The position numbers were made by a program, and so were the translations under genes. Below, piece by piece: positions 1 through 8,099 of a DNA stretch of 64,000 nucleotides. Position 1 is the first letter of the stretch; every line of letters starts with the position of its first letter. The DNA is from JAXMCI01 sp046349435. GTDB taxonomy: Bacteria; Pseudomonadota; Alphaproteobacteria; Dongiales; Dongiaceae. The DNA lies in NCBI GenBank assembly GCA_046349435.1, contig JAXMCI010000021.1, positions 62,001 through 126,000 on the forward strand. Direction: 5' to 3'. Under the pieces are notes generated by a model. That model worked only from the letters and a program-made list of their open reading frames with translations, did not search any database and had not been told where the DNA came from.

Positions 1-258
1 GAGCGCCAGCCCGCCGGGGCGGCTGGGCAGCCGATGCAGCCCCTCGGCGAGATCGGCGAGGCCCTCGGTCAGGGGGTGCTCGAGATGCGAGCGGACGAGG
101 AACTCGACCTCGCTGCCGTCGGCCGAGCGGACGTTGACGGCGACCCGGTGGAGCTCGCCCGCGGCCGAGACCAGGATCTGGTAGTGCGGGCTGGCGCCGG
201 TCGCCAGCCGGTTGTCGACGGGGCGTCCCTTCAGCACCGAGTAGCCCTTCAGCGGCAT
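1..258 (-). CDS. DUF2278 (YukJ-like) protein, 3' end outside window
   Basis: The first 86 codons of a minus-strand gene are present; the rest lies left of the window. It opens MPLKGYSVLKGRPVDNR, the typical start of DUF2278 proteins related to YukJ, and continues with a beta-rich segment containing YQILVSAAGELHRVAVNV. The start is the ATG at 258, preceded by a GGGGAG ribosome-binding site. The biochemical role of this family is not established. The next gene to the right points away, so the two share a divergent intergenic stretch of about 180 bases in which I see nothing else clear. Confidence 0.75.
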   Translation of the reverse strand, partial: MPLKGYSVLKGRPVDNRLATGASPHYQILVSAAGELHRVAVNVRSADGSEVEFLVRSHLEHPLTEGLADLAEGLHRLPSRPGGLAL

Positions 259-436
259 GGCCGTCTCCCCTGTCGCGCCGCCGCCCGCCGGAGAGCGACG
301 GCGCGGGTCCGGCGGCAGCGCGGGCGATCGTAGCGCATCGGCCCGGCCCGGCGCCGCAGCGGCGTGCGCGACGGCTGGCTCCGGCCCGTCCGACAGGCGA
401 TAATCGGCGCCGCACCCCGAGGAGCCCGGCCGACCC

Positions 437-1507
437 GTGAACGAGACTGCCGCCACCGCCGACAGTTCCGGCCCCGCCGCCGCGGGCCGCCGGCTGCGGC
501 TGCTGACCCTCGTGGTGCCGTTCTACAACGAGGCGGCGAATGTCGGCCGCTTCGTCGAGCGGGTGTCGGCGGTGCTGGCCGGGATCGAGGCCGAGGCGGA
601 GATCGTCTGCGTCAACGACGGCAGCGGCGACGACACGCTGGCCCGGCTGCTCGCCGCCCGGGCGCGCGATCCGCGCCTGCGGGTGCTCGACCTGTCGCGC
701 AACTTCGGCAAGGAGTTCGCCGTCACCGCCGGCCTCGGCCATGCCCGCGGCGACGCCGTCGTGCTGCTCGACGCCGACCTGCAGCACCCGCCCGAGGCGA
801 TCCCGGAGATGCTGGCGCAATGGGCGGCGGGCTACGAGATCGTCCACATGGTGCGCAGCGGCGCCGACCGGCCGCGCGGCCTCGACCGGCAGCTGCGGCG
901 GATCTTCTACCTGACCTTCCGGCTGCTCGCCGAGGTGCGCCTGCCGACCGACGCCAGCGACTACCTGCTGCTCGACCGCCGGGTCGTCGAGGTGGTGCGG
1001 CAGATGCCGGAGCGCTCGCGCTTCATGAAGGGCATCTACAATTGGATCGGCTTCCGCCAGGTCGGCATCCCCTACCGCGAGGCGAGGCGCGTCGAGGGCA
1101 GCAGCCGCTGGAGCCGGCTGCGGCTGCTGCGGCTGGCGGCGGACGGCATCACCGCCTTCTCCAACGCGCCGCTGAAGATCTGGGGCCTGGTCGGCGCGGT
1201 GGTCGCCGGCGCCACGTTCCTCTACGCGGTCATCCGGGTGCTGCGGGCGATCTTCTTCGGCGTCGACGTGCCGGGCTACGAGTCGATCTTCGTCGCCATC
1301 CTGTTCCTCGGCGGCATGCAGTTGCTGACCCTCGGGATCATGGGCAGCTATATCGGCCGCATCTTCGACGAGGTGAAGGGCCGGCCGCTCTATGTCGTGC
1401 GCCGCGCCTACGGGTTCGAGGAGGCGATGCCGGCGGGCGCCGCGCCGGAGGACGCCACGCCCGCCCCGGCAGCCGAGCCGCCGCGCCGGATCCAGCCGAT
1501 CAGGTAG
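437..1507 (+). CDS. GT2 polyprenyl-phosphate glycosyltransferase, GtrB/DPM1-like
   Basis: A 356-residue enzyme expected to transfer a sugar from a nucleotide sugar to a polyprenyl phosphate on the cytoplasmic face of the inner membrane. The GT-A domain has VPFYNE (27-32), VNDGS (59-63) and DADLQHPPE (112-120, DxD metal site). Two membrane helices follow at about 247-270 and 283-306, then a GRPLYVV segment, the GtrB/DPM1 layout. The start is a GTG at 437, since no better upstream ATG exists. Its low-complexity Ala/Pro tail overlaps the 3' end of the convergent GT87 gene by 100 bases. The neighbouring GT87 enzymes belong to a class that uses polyprenyl-phosphate sugars as donors, so this gene may make their substrate. 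The exact sugar cannot be read from the sequence. Confidence 0.88.
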   Translation: MNETAATADSSGPAAAGRRLRLLTLVVPFYNEAANVGRFVERVSAVLAGIEAEAEIVCVNDGSGDDTLARLLAARARDPRLRVLDLSRNFGKEFAVTAGLGHARGDAVVLLDADLQHPPEAIPEMLAQWAAGYEIVHMVRSGADRPRGLDRQLRRIFYLTFRLLAEVRLPTDASDYLLLDRRVVEVVRQMPERSRFMKGIYNWIGFRQVGIPYREARRVEGSSRWSRLRLLRLAADGITAFSNAPLKIWGLVGAVVAGATFLYAVIRVLRAIFFGVDVPGYESIFVAILFLGGMQLLTLGIMGSYIGRIFDEVKGRPLYVVRRAYGFEEAMPAGAAPEDATPAPAAEPPRRIQPIR

Positions 1508-2586
1508 ACGGCGAAGGCGAGCGCCAGCAGCGGCTTCAGCCACAGCTCGGTCGGCCGGTAGACGAGGTCGCCATAGGCGTGGTTGCCGAGCGCCAGGCAG
1601 AGCGCCAGCAGCAGCAGGGCCGGCCGGCGGCGGCCGTCGCGGAACCAGGCCCGGCCGGCGAGCAGCGCCGCGAGCGGCGCCAGCAGGATGTAGGTGTTCT
1701 CCTCGGCGCGCGGGTTGAGCAGCAGCAGATAGAGGCAGGCGAGCGCCAGCCAGGCGAGCGCCGCGTCGGCCGGCGGCAGGCGGCGCGCCGCTATGGCCGC
1801 CAGCGCCAGCGCGGCTACCGCCCCGGCGATCCGGAGCAGCATCATCGCCGCCTCCGGCGGCTGCCAGCCGAGGCGGGCCAGCAGCATGCCGAGGTCGGCC
1901 CAGCGGCCGAGCCCGGGATCGGCGGCAGCCGTCAGCTTGGTCCAGGCCGAGGCGTACTGGCCGGCGACCCAGGCGGGATCGGCGGCGAGGAAGGGCAGCA
2001 GCAGGATGGCGGCGAGGCCGAGGGCGAGCGGCAGGCGCACCGCCGGGCGCAGCGCCGCGGCGAGCAGCGCCAGCACCAGGGCGAGCGGCTTCACCGCGAC
2101 GGCCAGCGCCAGCAGCAGACCGGGCCGCCAGCCGCCGCCGGGCCGGTCGGCGAGATCGACGACGGCATGGATCATCAGCGCCAGCATCGGCACCGTCGCC
2201 TGGCCGTTCTGCAGCGCCGCGCCGGAGGCCGGCAGGGCGGCGAGCAGCATCGCCGCCAGCACCGGAGACGCCTGGTCCGGCGCGGCAAGCCGCGCCAGCC
2301 TCGCATAGGCCGAGGTCAGCAGGGCGAAGCCGACGAGCCGCCAGGCGAGGTCGCCCGCCGGCGAGCCGAGCCAGGCGAAGGGCGAGAACAGCAGCGCGAA
2401 GGCGGGCAGGTAGAGGAAGCCATGGATGCCGGGGCCGTAGATGTCCCGGCCGGCCCACCAGGCCTCGGCGCCGGCGCGGTAGGCGGGCAGGACGCTGTGG
2501 GCGTCGGGGTGGCGCAGCGTCAGCACGGCGACCACGGCGAGGAAGATGAGCCAGACGCCCCAGCCTGCGCGGACCAGGCGGCGCAT
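1408..2586 (-). CDS. GT87 (DUF2029) membrane glycosyltransferase, copy 1
   Basis: A 392-residue multi-spanning protein with about ten hydrophobic segments and a short periplasmic loop. It carries the array signature IYGPGIHGFLYLPAFALLF near residue 50, LQNGQATVPM, AVAVKPLALVL and LLNPRAEENTYILLAPLAA. GT87 enzymes are GT-C-fold transferases that use polyprenyl-phosphate sugars outside the cytoplasm. The start ATG at 2586 lies two bases after the stop of copy 2, so the two are probably translated together. The C-terminal tail is Gly/Ala/Ser-rich and overlaps the end of the convergent GT2 gene. This is the most downstream and best-preserved member of a four-copy tandem array. Confidence 0.85.
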   Translation of the reverse strand: MRRLVRAGWGVWLIFLAVVAVLTLRHPDAHSVLPAYRAGAEAWWAGRDIYGPGIHGFLYLPAFALLFSPFAWLGSPAGDLAWRLVGFALLTSAYARLARLAAPDQASPVLAAMLLAALPASGAALQNGQATVPMLALMIHAVVDLADRPGGGWRPGLLLALAVAVKPLALVLALLAAALRPAVRLPLALGLAAILLLPFLAADPAWVAGQYASAWTKLTAAADPGLGRWADLGMLLARLGWQPPEAAMMLLRIAGAVAALALAAIAARRLPPADAALAWLALACLYLLLLNPRAEENTYILLAPLAALLAGRAWFRDGRRRPALLLLALCLALGNHAYGDLVYRPTELWLKPLLALAFAVYLIGWIRRGGSAAGAGVASSGAAPAGIASSNP

Positions 2587-2588
2587 GG

Positions 2589-3755
2589 TCAGCCGGGATC
2601 CGCGGCGACCCGCGGCGGCGCGGCCGGCGCGCCGAGGGCGCCCACCAGCAGCGGCAGGCAGAGCAGGCAGAGCGCCGGCTTCAGCCAGTCCTGGGTGGCG
2701 TGGAACAGCGCGCCGCTATAGGCCTGCATGCCGAGCCCGAGGCCGATCAGGGCCAGCGCCGCCGCCAGGCCGCGGCGTCCGTCGACCAGGCGGGCGCGCG
2801 CGGCGAGCAGGGCCAGCGGGTAGGCCAGCATGAGATAGCCGCTCTCCTCGGTGCGCGGGTTGAAGAGCAGCAGGTAGCAGACGGCGAGCGTCAGCAGCAG
2901 CACCGCCGCGAGCGGCGCCGGCAGCCGCCGCCCGGCCAGCGCGGCCAGCGCCAGGGTGCCGATGGCGGCGGCGATCCGCAGCCCGGTCATGACCCGGTCC
3001 GGCAGCGCGAGCCCGAGATGCCAGAGCAGCATGTCGAAGGTCGCCCAGTGGCCGGGGCCCGGATCCTCGGCGATCCGCAGCTTCTCGAGCGCCGCGCCAT
3101 ACTGGCCCATGACGTAGGCCGGATCGGGATTGAGGAAGGGCAGGAGCAGCACGCCGGCGGCCGCCGCCAGCAGCGGCAGGCGCGCCGCCGGGTGCAGCGC
3201 GAAGACGAGCAGCACCAGGACCAGCGCCAGCGGCTTGAGCGCCACGGCCAGCCCGAGGCAGGCCGCCGCCCGCCAGCAGCGCCCGCCGGCCAGCTCGACG
3301 ACCCCCAGCACCATCAGCGCGAACATCGGCACGGTGGCCTGCCCGTTCTGCAGCGCAATGCCGGCGGCGGGCAGGCCCAGCACCAGGGTGGCGGCGAGGA
3401 CGCCGCGCCAGTCCTCGCCCGCCGCCAGCCGGGCCAGCCGCGCCAGCGCCAGCGTGAGCAGCGCGAACCCGGCCCAGCGCCAGAGCAAGTCGCCCGCCGG
3501 GCTGCCCAGCAGCTGGAACGGGGCGAAGAGCGGCGCGAAGGACGGCAGATAGAGGAAGCCGTGGATGCTCGGCCGGTACATCGGCTCGCCATGCAGCCAG
3601 GCCGCGGCCGCCTGGCGATAGGCGAACAGCACGGTGCGGCCGTCGGGATCGCGCAGCGTGATCAGGGTGACGGCGAGGATGAACAGACCCCAGACGATCG
3701 CCGCGGCCACCAGCAGACGCCGCTGCCGCGCGGGCGCGACGGGCGCGGGCCTCAC
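2589..3755 (-). CDS. GT87 (DUF2029) membrane glycosyltransferase, copy 2
   Basis: A 388-residue polytopic protein closely related to copy 1. It shares MYRPSIHGFLYLPSFAPLF, ALQNGQATVPMFALMV, AVALKPLALVL, LLFNPRTEESGYLMLAYPL and a C-terminal LFHATQDWLKPAL. I chose the GTG at 3755 because it overlaps the TGA of the broken copy 3 in a GTGA arrangement typical of coupled genes. The open frame runs further upstream, but that extension is Arg/Pro-rich and does not resemble the family. The role should be transfer of a sugar from a polyprenyl-phosphate donor. Sequence divergence from copy 1 suggests an old duplication, possibly with a different acceptor. Confidence 0.83.
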   Translation of the reverse strand: MRPAPVAPARQRRLLVAAAIVWGLFILAVTLITLRDPDGRTVLFAYRQAAAAWLHGEPMYRPSIHGFLYLPSFAPLFAPFQLLGSPAGDLLWRWAGFALLTLALARLARLAAGEDWRGVLAATLVLGLPAAGIALQNGQATVPMFALMVLGVVELAGGRCWRAAACLGLAVALKPLALVLVLLVFALHPAARLPLLAAAAGVLLLPFLNPDPAYVMGQYGAALEKLRIAEDPGPGHWATFDMLLWHLGLALPDRVMTGLRIAAAIGTLALAALAGRRLPAPLAAVLLLTLAVCYLLLFNPRTEESGYLMLAYPLALLAARARLVDGRRGLAAALALIGLGLGMQAYSGALFHATQDWLKPALCLLCLPLLVGALGAPAAPPRVAADPG

Positions 3756-4884
3756 GCCCCGGCCCGGGTCGACGGCGCCGGCCGGGCGCGCAGCACCGGC
3801 TCGTCGAGCGGGCTGCCGAGCGCGGCGAGATAGAGCAGCGCGATCGCCGGCTTCAGCCAGCCCTTGGTGGCGTGGAACAGCGCCAGGTTGTAGGCCTGCG
3901 TGCCGAGGGCCAGGCAAGAGCAGCGCCAGCCCGGCGGCCGCGCCGGCGTGCTCGACCCACGCCAGGCCGGCCTGCAGCGCGAGGAGATAGGCAGGCATGA
4001 TGTAGGTGCCCTCCTCGGCGCGCGGGTTGAAGGGCGAGTAGAGCGACCGAGAGCGCCAGCGGGGACAGCGCCGCGGCCAGCGGCAGCAGCCGGCGGCGCG
4101 CCAGCCAGGCCAGCCCGAGCACCGCCAGCGCAGCCGCCAGCCGCAGCAGGGTGAGGACCCGGCCAGGCGGCAACAGGCCGCAATGGCGCAGCAGCATATC
4201 GATCGAGGCCCAGTCGCCGAGCCCGGGATCCTCGGCCACCCGCAGCTTGTCGAAGGCGGCGCGGTATTGCTCCGCGACATAGAAGGGATCGCCGTTCAGC
4301 AGCGGCCAGCAGCAGGGCCGCCGCGACCGCGACCAGCAGCGGCAGGCAGGCCGCGGAGTGGATCGCCGCGGCCAGCAGCACGCTGACCAGCGCCAGCGCT
4401 TTTCAGCGCCAGCGCCAGCCCGAGCCAGGCGGCTGCCGGCCACCAGCGCCCGGCGGCGATCGCGACGGCGGCCAGCTCGCCGGCCCCAGCATCACGACGG
4501 TGGCCTGGCCGCTCTGCAGGTCGACGCCGGCCGCCGGCAAGGCGACAGCAGCATGGCGGCGAGCACCGGCCGCCAGGCCTCGCCCGCCGCCAGCCGAACC
4601 GCGGCCGAGACGAGCGCGTAGGTCGGCAGGGCGAAGCCGAAGCGGCGCCACAGCCAGGTCGTCGAGCGGGCCGCCGAGCGCGGCGAAGGGCGCGAACAGC
4701 GGCGCGAAGCCGGAAGATAGAGGATCCGTGGATGCCCGGCCCGTACATCAGCGGCGCCACTGCCACCAGCTGACGGCCGCGGCGCGAAGTAGACCGGGAC
4801 GACGTTGTGCCTCGGATGCGGCAGCGCTGTGGCGAGCACGCCGACCAGGAAGGCGGCCCAGATCGTCGCCGCAACCAGCAGCAC
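3752..4884 (-). pseudogene. GT87 copy 3, multiply frameshifted
   Basis: A third member of the array is recognisable only by changing reading frame repeatedly. In order it shows LLVAATIWAAFLVGVL (start GTG 4884), FGFALPTYALVSAAVRLAAG, DLQSGQATVVML, WPAAAWLGLALALKS, DPFYVAEQYRAAFDKLRVAED, FNPRAEEGTYIMPAYLLAL and LFHATKGWLKPAIALLYLA, ending with the TGA at 3752. At least six frame changes are needed over about 1.1 kb. The amino-acid sequence in each piece remains family-like and few internal stops are needed. This fits either recent decay or a stretch of single-base sequence errors. As written it cannot encode a full-length protein. Confidence 0.75.
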
Positions 4885-4999
4885 CCGGCGCTCCCGCCCG
4901 GAGCGCGCCGCCGGCGCCGTCCGCGGCGATCGATCGGTGCATCGGCCCCGTCATGCGCCCTGGTAGCGCAGCCCCTGGCGAACAGCAGCGCTGCTGCTG

Positions 5000-5338
5000 T
5001 CAGGCCGGCGCGGCGGACCGGCGGTCAGCATGGAACAGCGGCTGGCCGAGGCGGACGAACGGCGCCGCCAGCGCCAGAGACGGTGGGAAGTAGAGGAAGC
5101 CGTGGATGCCCGGCCCGTAGATCTGGTGACGGGCGATCCAGGCGCCGACCGCCTCGCGATAGACCGGGAAGGTGGTGCGGTTGGTCGGATCGCGGGCGAT
5201 CAGGATGGTGATGCCGATCTCGACGGCCAGCCAGGCGACCAGGGCGACCCCGACCCCGAGGTACGTCGCGCCGCGATGCCCGGCGCTCCGCGGCCACGCG
5301 CCGCGCCCTTCACAGCCGTCTTGCACAGTCTCGGCCAT
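5000..5338 (-). pseudogene. GT87 copy 4, N-terminal remnant
   Basis: A 112-codon frame starting at ATG 5338 has one membrane helix (LGVGVALVAWLAVEIGITIL) and then the array signature IYGPGIHGFLYFPPSLALA followed by APFVRLGQP. After that it leaves the family alignment and stops at 5000, about 280 residues short. The break is followed by LFHA, a tetrapeptide otherwise seen near the C-terminus of copies 2 and 3, so an internal deletion that joined the two ends is possible. It is the most upstream copy in the direction of transcription. Confidence 0.65.
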
Positions 5339-5428
5339 CCTCGTGCGGTTCTATCGCGGGCCCGCGCGCGACGGCAAGGCCGCCAGCGAAGCAACGGCCG
5401 GGCGCCACGACAGCCGCCGCCGCACCGC

Positions 5429-5456
5429 TTGCCGGGCGGGAAAAGGCCGCTACACT
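5429..5456 (+). promoter_or_regulatory. candidate promoter of the aldehyde dehydrogenase gene
   Basis: TTGCCG at 5429-5434 and TACACT at 5451-5456 are separated by 16 bases and lie 33 bases before the ATG at 5489. This is a reasonable sigma70-type match in a GC-rich background. It is prediction only. Confidence 0.4.
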
Positions 5457-5488
5457 CTGCCGCCCTTCCAACCGACCCCGAGCGCGCC

Positions 5489-6946
5489 ATGGCCAGCACC
5501 GCCTCCTCCGAGCAGCCCTTCCGCAACTACGTCGCCGGCGAATGGCGCGCCGGGAGCGAGCTCTACGACAACGTCAACCCGTCCGACCTCTCCGACATCG
5601 TCGGCCGCTACGCGGTCGCCGGGGCCGCCGACGCCGGAGACGCGATCGAGGCGGCGAAGGCCGCCTTCCCGGCCTGGAGCCGGAGCACGCCGCAGGTCCG
5701 CGCCGACCTGCTCGACAAGATCGGCACCGAGGTGCTGGCCCGCCAGGAGGAGCTCGGGCGGCTGCTGTCGCGCGAGGAAGGCAAGACGCTGGCCGAGGGC
5801 ATCGGCGAGGCGATGCGCGCCGGCCAGATCTTCAAGTGGTTCGCCGGCGAGGCGCTGCGGCTCGGCGGCGAGCGGCTGCCCTCGACGCGGCCCGGCATCG
5901 ACCTCGAGGTGACCCGCGAGGGGCTCGGCGTCATCGGGCTGATCACGCCGTGGAACTTCCCGCTGGCGATCCCCGCCTGGAAGATCGCGCCGGCGCTGGC
6001 CTTCGGCAACTGCGTGGTGTTCAAGCCGGCGCAGCTCGTGGTCGGCAGCGCCTGGGCGCTGGCCGAGATCATCGTGCGGGCCGGCGCGCCGGCCGGCGTG
6101 TTCAACCTGGTCATGGGCGCCGGCCGCACCGTGGGCGAGGCGATCATCGGGCATCCCGACGTCGCCGCCGTGTCCTTCACCGGCTCGGTCGCCACCGGCA
6201 AGGGCGTGGCGGCGCGGGCGGCATCGCGGCTCGCCCGGGTGCAGCTCGAGATGGGCGGCAAGAACCCGCTGGTGGTGCTGGCCGACGCCGATCTCGAGAA
6301 GGCGATCGACAGCGCCGTCAACGGCGCCTTCTTCGCCACCGGCCAGCGCTGCACGGCGAGCAGCCGGCTGATCGTCGCCGAGCCGGTGCATGACCGCTTC
6401 GTCGAGGGCGTGATCGGCCGGCTGAAGGCATTGCCGGTCGACCACGCGCTGAAGCCGACGACGAAGATCGGGCCGGTGGTCGACCAGGGCCAGCTCGAGC
6501 AGGACATGTCCTACATCGAGATCGGCCGGCAGGAGGGCGCGAAGCTCGCCTTTGGCGGCGAGCGCCTCAACCGCGAGACCTCGGGCTACTACCTCGCCCC
6601 GGCGCTCTTCACCGAGACGCGCAACGACATGCGCATCAACCGCGAGGAGGTCTTCGGGCCGGTCGCCAGCGTCATCCGGGTCAAGGACTACGACGAGGCG
6701 CTGGCCGTCGCCAACGACACGCCCTTCGGCCTGGTCGCCGGCATCTGCACCGGCTCGCTCAAGCATGCCAGCCACTTCAAGCGCAACGCCGAGGCGGGCA
6801 TGGTGATGGTCAACCTGCCGACCGCCGGCCTCGACTACCACGTGCCGTTCGGCGGCCGGAAGGGCTCCTCCTATGGCCCGCGCGAGCAGGGCAGCTACGC
6901 CCGCGAGTTCTACACCACGGTGAAGACGGCCTACACCGCCCCGTGA
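5489..6946 (+). CDS. NAD(P)-dependent aldehyde dehydrogenase, KGSADH/SSADH-like
   Basis: A 485-residue class aldehyde dehydrogenase that oxidises an aldehyde or semialdehyde to the acid in the cytoplasm. Visible landmarks are TPWNFPLAIPAWKIAPAL (cofactor and oxyanion region), FTGS, the general base Glu254 in LEMGGKNP, the nucleophile Cys288 in GQRCTAS and EEVFGPVA. The C-terminus FGGRKGSSYGPREQG resembles alpha-ketoglutaric semialdehyde dehydrogenases. The frame is open for 153 codons upstream, but family alignment and the ATG at 5489 following a promoter-like sequence argue for this start. It is ten bases before the M19-like gene, so they are likely co-transcribed. The substrate is not certain. 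Confidence 0.88.
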   Translation: MASTASSEQPFRNYVAGEWRAGSELYDNVNPSDLSDIVGRYAVAGAADAGDAIEAAKAAFPAWSRSTPQVRADLLDKIGTEVLARQEELGRLLSREEGKTLAEGIGEAMRAGQIFKWFAGEALRLGGERLPSTRPGIDLEVTREGLGVIGLITPWNFPLAIPAWKIAPALAFGNCVVFKPAQLVVGSAWALAEIIVRAGAPAGVFNLVMGAGRTVGEAIIGHPDVAAVSFTGSVATGKGVAARAASRLARVQLEMGGKNPLVVLADADLEKAIDSAVNGAFFATGQRCTASSRLIVAEPVHDRFVEGVIGRLKALPVDHALKPTTKIGPVVDQGQLEQDMSYIEIGRQEGAKLAFGGERLNRETSGYYLAPALFTETRNDMRINREEVFGPVASVIRVKDYDEALAVANDTPFGLVAGICTGSLKHASHFKRNAEAGMVMVNLPTAGLDYHVPFGGRKGSSYGPREQGSYAREFYTTVKTAYTAP

Positions 6947-6956
6947 GGGGCGGGCG

Positions 6957-7934
6957 ATGGACCGCAGCTTCCATGACGGGCTCGTCGTCATCGACGGGCT
7001 GCAATACAGCGCCTGGGACCGCGCCACCCTGGAGGAGCTGCGCGCCGGCGGCCTCAGCGCCGTGCACGTCACGCTCGCCTACTGGGAGGATGCGCGGGCG
7101 ACGCTGAAGCTGATCGGCGACTGGCACCGCCGCTTCGAGAGCCATGCCGACCTGATCGTCCAGGCGCGCACCGCCGACGACATCCTGGCGGCCCGGGCGA
7201 GCGGGCGGACGGCGATCCTGTTCGGCTTCCAGAACTGCTCGCCGATCGAGGACGATCTCGGGCTCGTGCAGATCTTCCACGAGCTCGGCGTGCGCATCAT
7301 GCAGCTCACCTACAACAACCAGAGCCTGCTCGGCGGCGGCTGCTACGAGCCCAACGACTCGGGCGTCACCCGCTTCGGCCGCGAGGTGATCGCCGAGATG
7401 AACCGGGTCGGCATGGTGATCGACCTGTCGCACAGCGGCGAGCGCACGACGCTGGAGACGATCGCCCTCTCGGCCCGGCCGGTGACGATCAGCCACGCCG
7501 ACCCGCTGTTCCTGCACGACAACATCCGCAACAAGTCGGACCGCGTGCTGCAGGCGCTGGGCGAGAGCGGCGGCATGCTGGGCTTCTCGCTCTACCCGCT
7601 CCATATCGGCCCGGGCTGCACCCGGCGCCGCTTCTGCGAGGCGGTGGCGCGCACCGCCGAGCTGATGGGCGTCGAGCGCCTCGGCATCGGCACCGACAGC
7701 GTGCGCCACCAGCCCGACCCGGTGCTCGACTGGATGCGCAACGGCCGCTGGACCCGCGGCCCCGCCGGCCCGAAGCCGCGCTGGCCGGAGTGGGCCGAGT
7801 GGTTCCGCAGCCCGGCCGACTTCCCCAACCTGACGGAAGGGCTGCTCGAGGTGGGATTTGCCCGCGACGAGGTCGCCGCCATCATGGGCGGCAACTGGCT
7901 GCGATTTTTCCGCGAGGGGTTCGCGCCGGCTTAG
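6957..7934 (+). CDS. M19 (renal dipeptidase) family protein lacking several metal ligands
   Basis: A 325-residue TIM-barrel protein of the M19 amidohydrolase branch. It retains VIDLSHSG, VTISHADP and GIGTDS, which carry later active-site His and Asp residues. The usual HxD pair near the N-terminus is replaced by DGLQYSAWD, and the bridging Glu region reads FGFQNCSPIEDD. From memory, the same DGL and FGFQN variants occur in the M19 homologue beside dimethylglycine (dgcAB) catabolism genes of Pseudomonas, so this is a recognised subgroup rather than simple decay. It is probably a hydrolase or lyase on a small N-substituted compound, not a classical dipeptidase. It is downstream of, and likely in an operon with, the aldehyde dehydrogenase. 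Confidence 0.82.
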   Translation: MDRSFHDGLVVIDGLQYSAWDRATLEELRAGGLSAVHVTLAYWEDARATLKLIGDWHRRFESHADLIVQARTADDILAARASGRTAILFGFQNCSPIEDDLGLVQIFHELGVRIMQLTYNNQSLLGGGCYEPNDSGVTRFGREVIAEMNRVGMVIDLSHSGERTTLETIALSARPVTISHADPLFLHDNIRNKSDRVLQALGESGGMLGFSLYPLHIGPGCTRRRFCEAVARTAELMGVERLGIGTDSVRHQPDPVLDWMRNGRWTRGPAGPKPRWPEWAEWFRSPADFPNLTEGLLEVGFARDEVAAIMGGNWLRFFREGFAPA

Positions 7935-7999
7935 GCGGGCCGAAAGGCCGTGCCGGCCCCATCCTTGGCGGGCCGAAAGGCCGTGCCGGCCCCATCCTT
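7934..7999. repeat. two tandem copies of a 33-bp unit
   Basis: The 33-base unit that begins GGCGGGCCGAAAGGCC and ends CCCCATCCTT occurs twice back to back (7934-7966 and 7967-7999) with no mismatch. It begins in the stop codon of the M19-like gene and runs into the palindromic element that follows. Confidence 0.85.
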
Positions 8000-8069
8000 C
8001 GACAAGCTCAGGATGAGGCTCAAGAGGCTGCGCAGCCTCCCCCGAACCTCGTCCTGAGCTTGTCGAAGG
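7996..8069. repeat. REP-like palindromic element
   Basis: Arms of 23 bases (7996-8018 and 8047-8069) are inverted copies with one mismatch, starting CCTTCGACAAGCTCAGGA on the left. The 28-base centre holds a smaller perfect palindrome, AGGCTGCGCAGCCT. The CTTCGACAAGCTCAGGA core is a well-known dispersed intergenic palindrome in many alphaproteobacteria. It lies between convergent genes and may end transcription from both sides. Confidence 0.75.
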
Positions 8070-8099
8070 GCGAGGTCGGCACGGCCGCGCCGCGGGCGT

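Noticed and set aside
364..2721. A 785-codon plus-strand open frame spanning the GT2 gene and the opposite strand of a GT87 gene
   Set aside because: Arg/Ala/Gln-rich translation without any family motif; it is an out-of-frame and antisense consequence of very high GC. The real genes in the same DNA have clear motifs.
5030..5488. N-terminal extension of the aldehyde dehydrogenase frame by 153 codons
   Set aside because: It reads through the GT87 remnant antisense and has no family similarity; the enzyme aligns from MASTASSEQ, after a promoter-like sequence.
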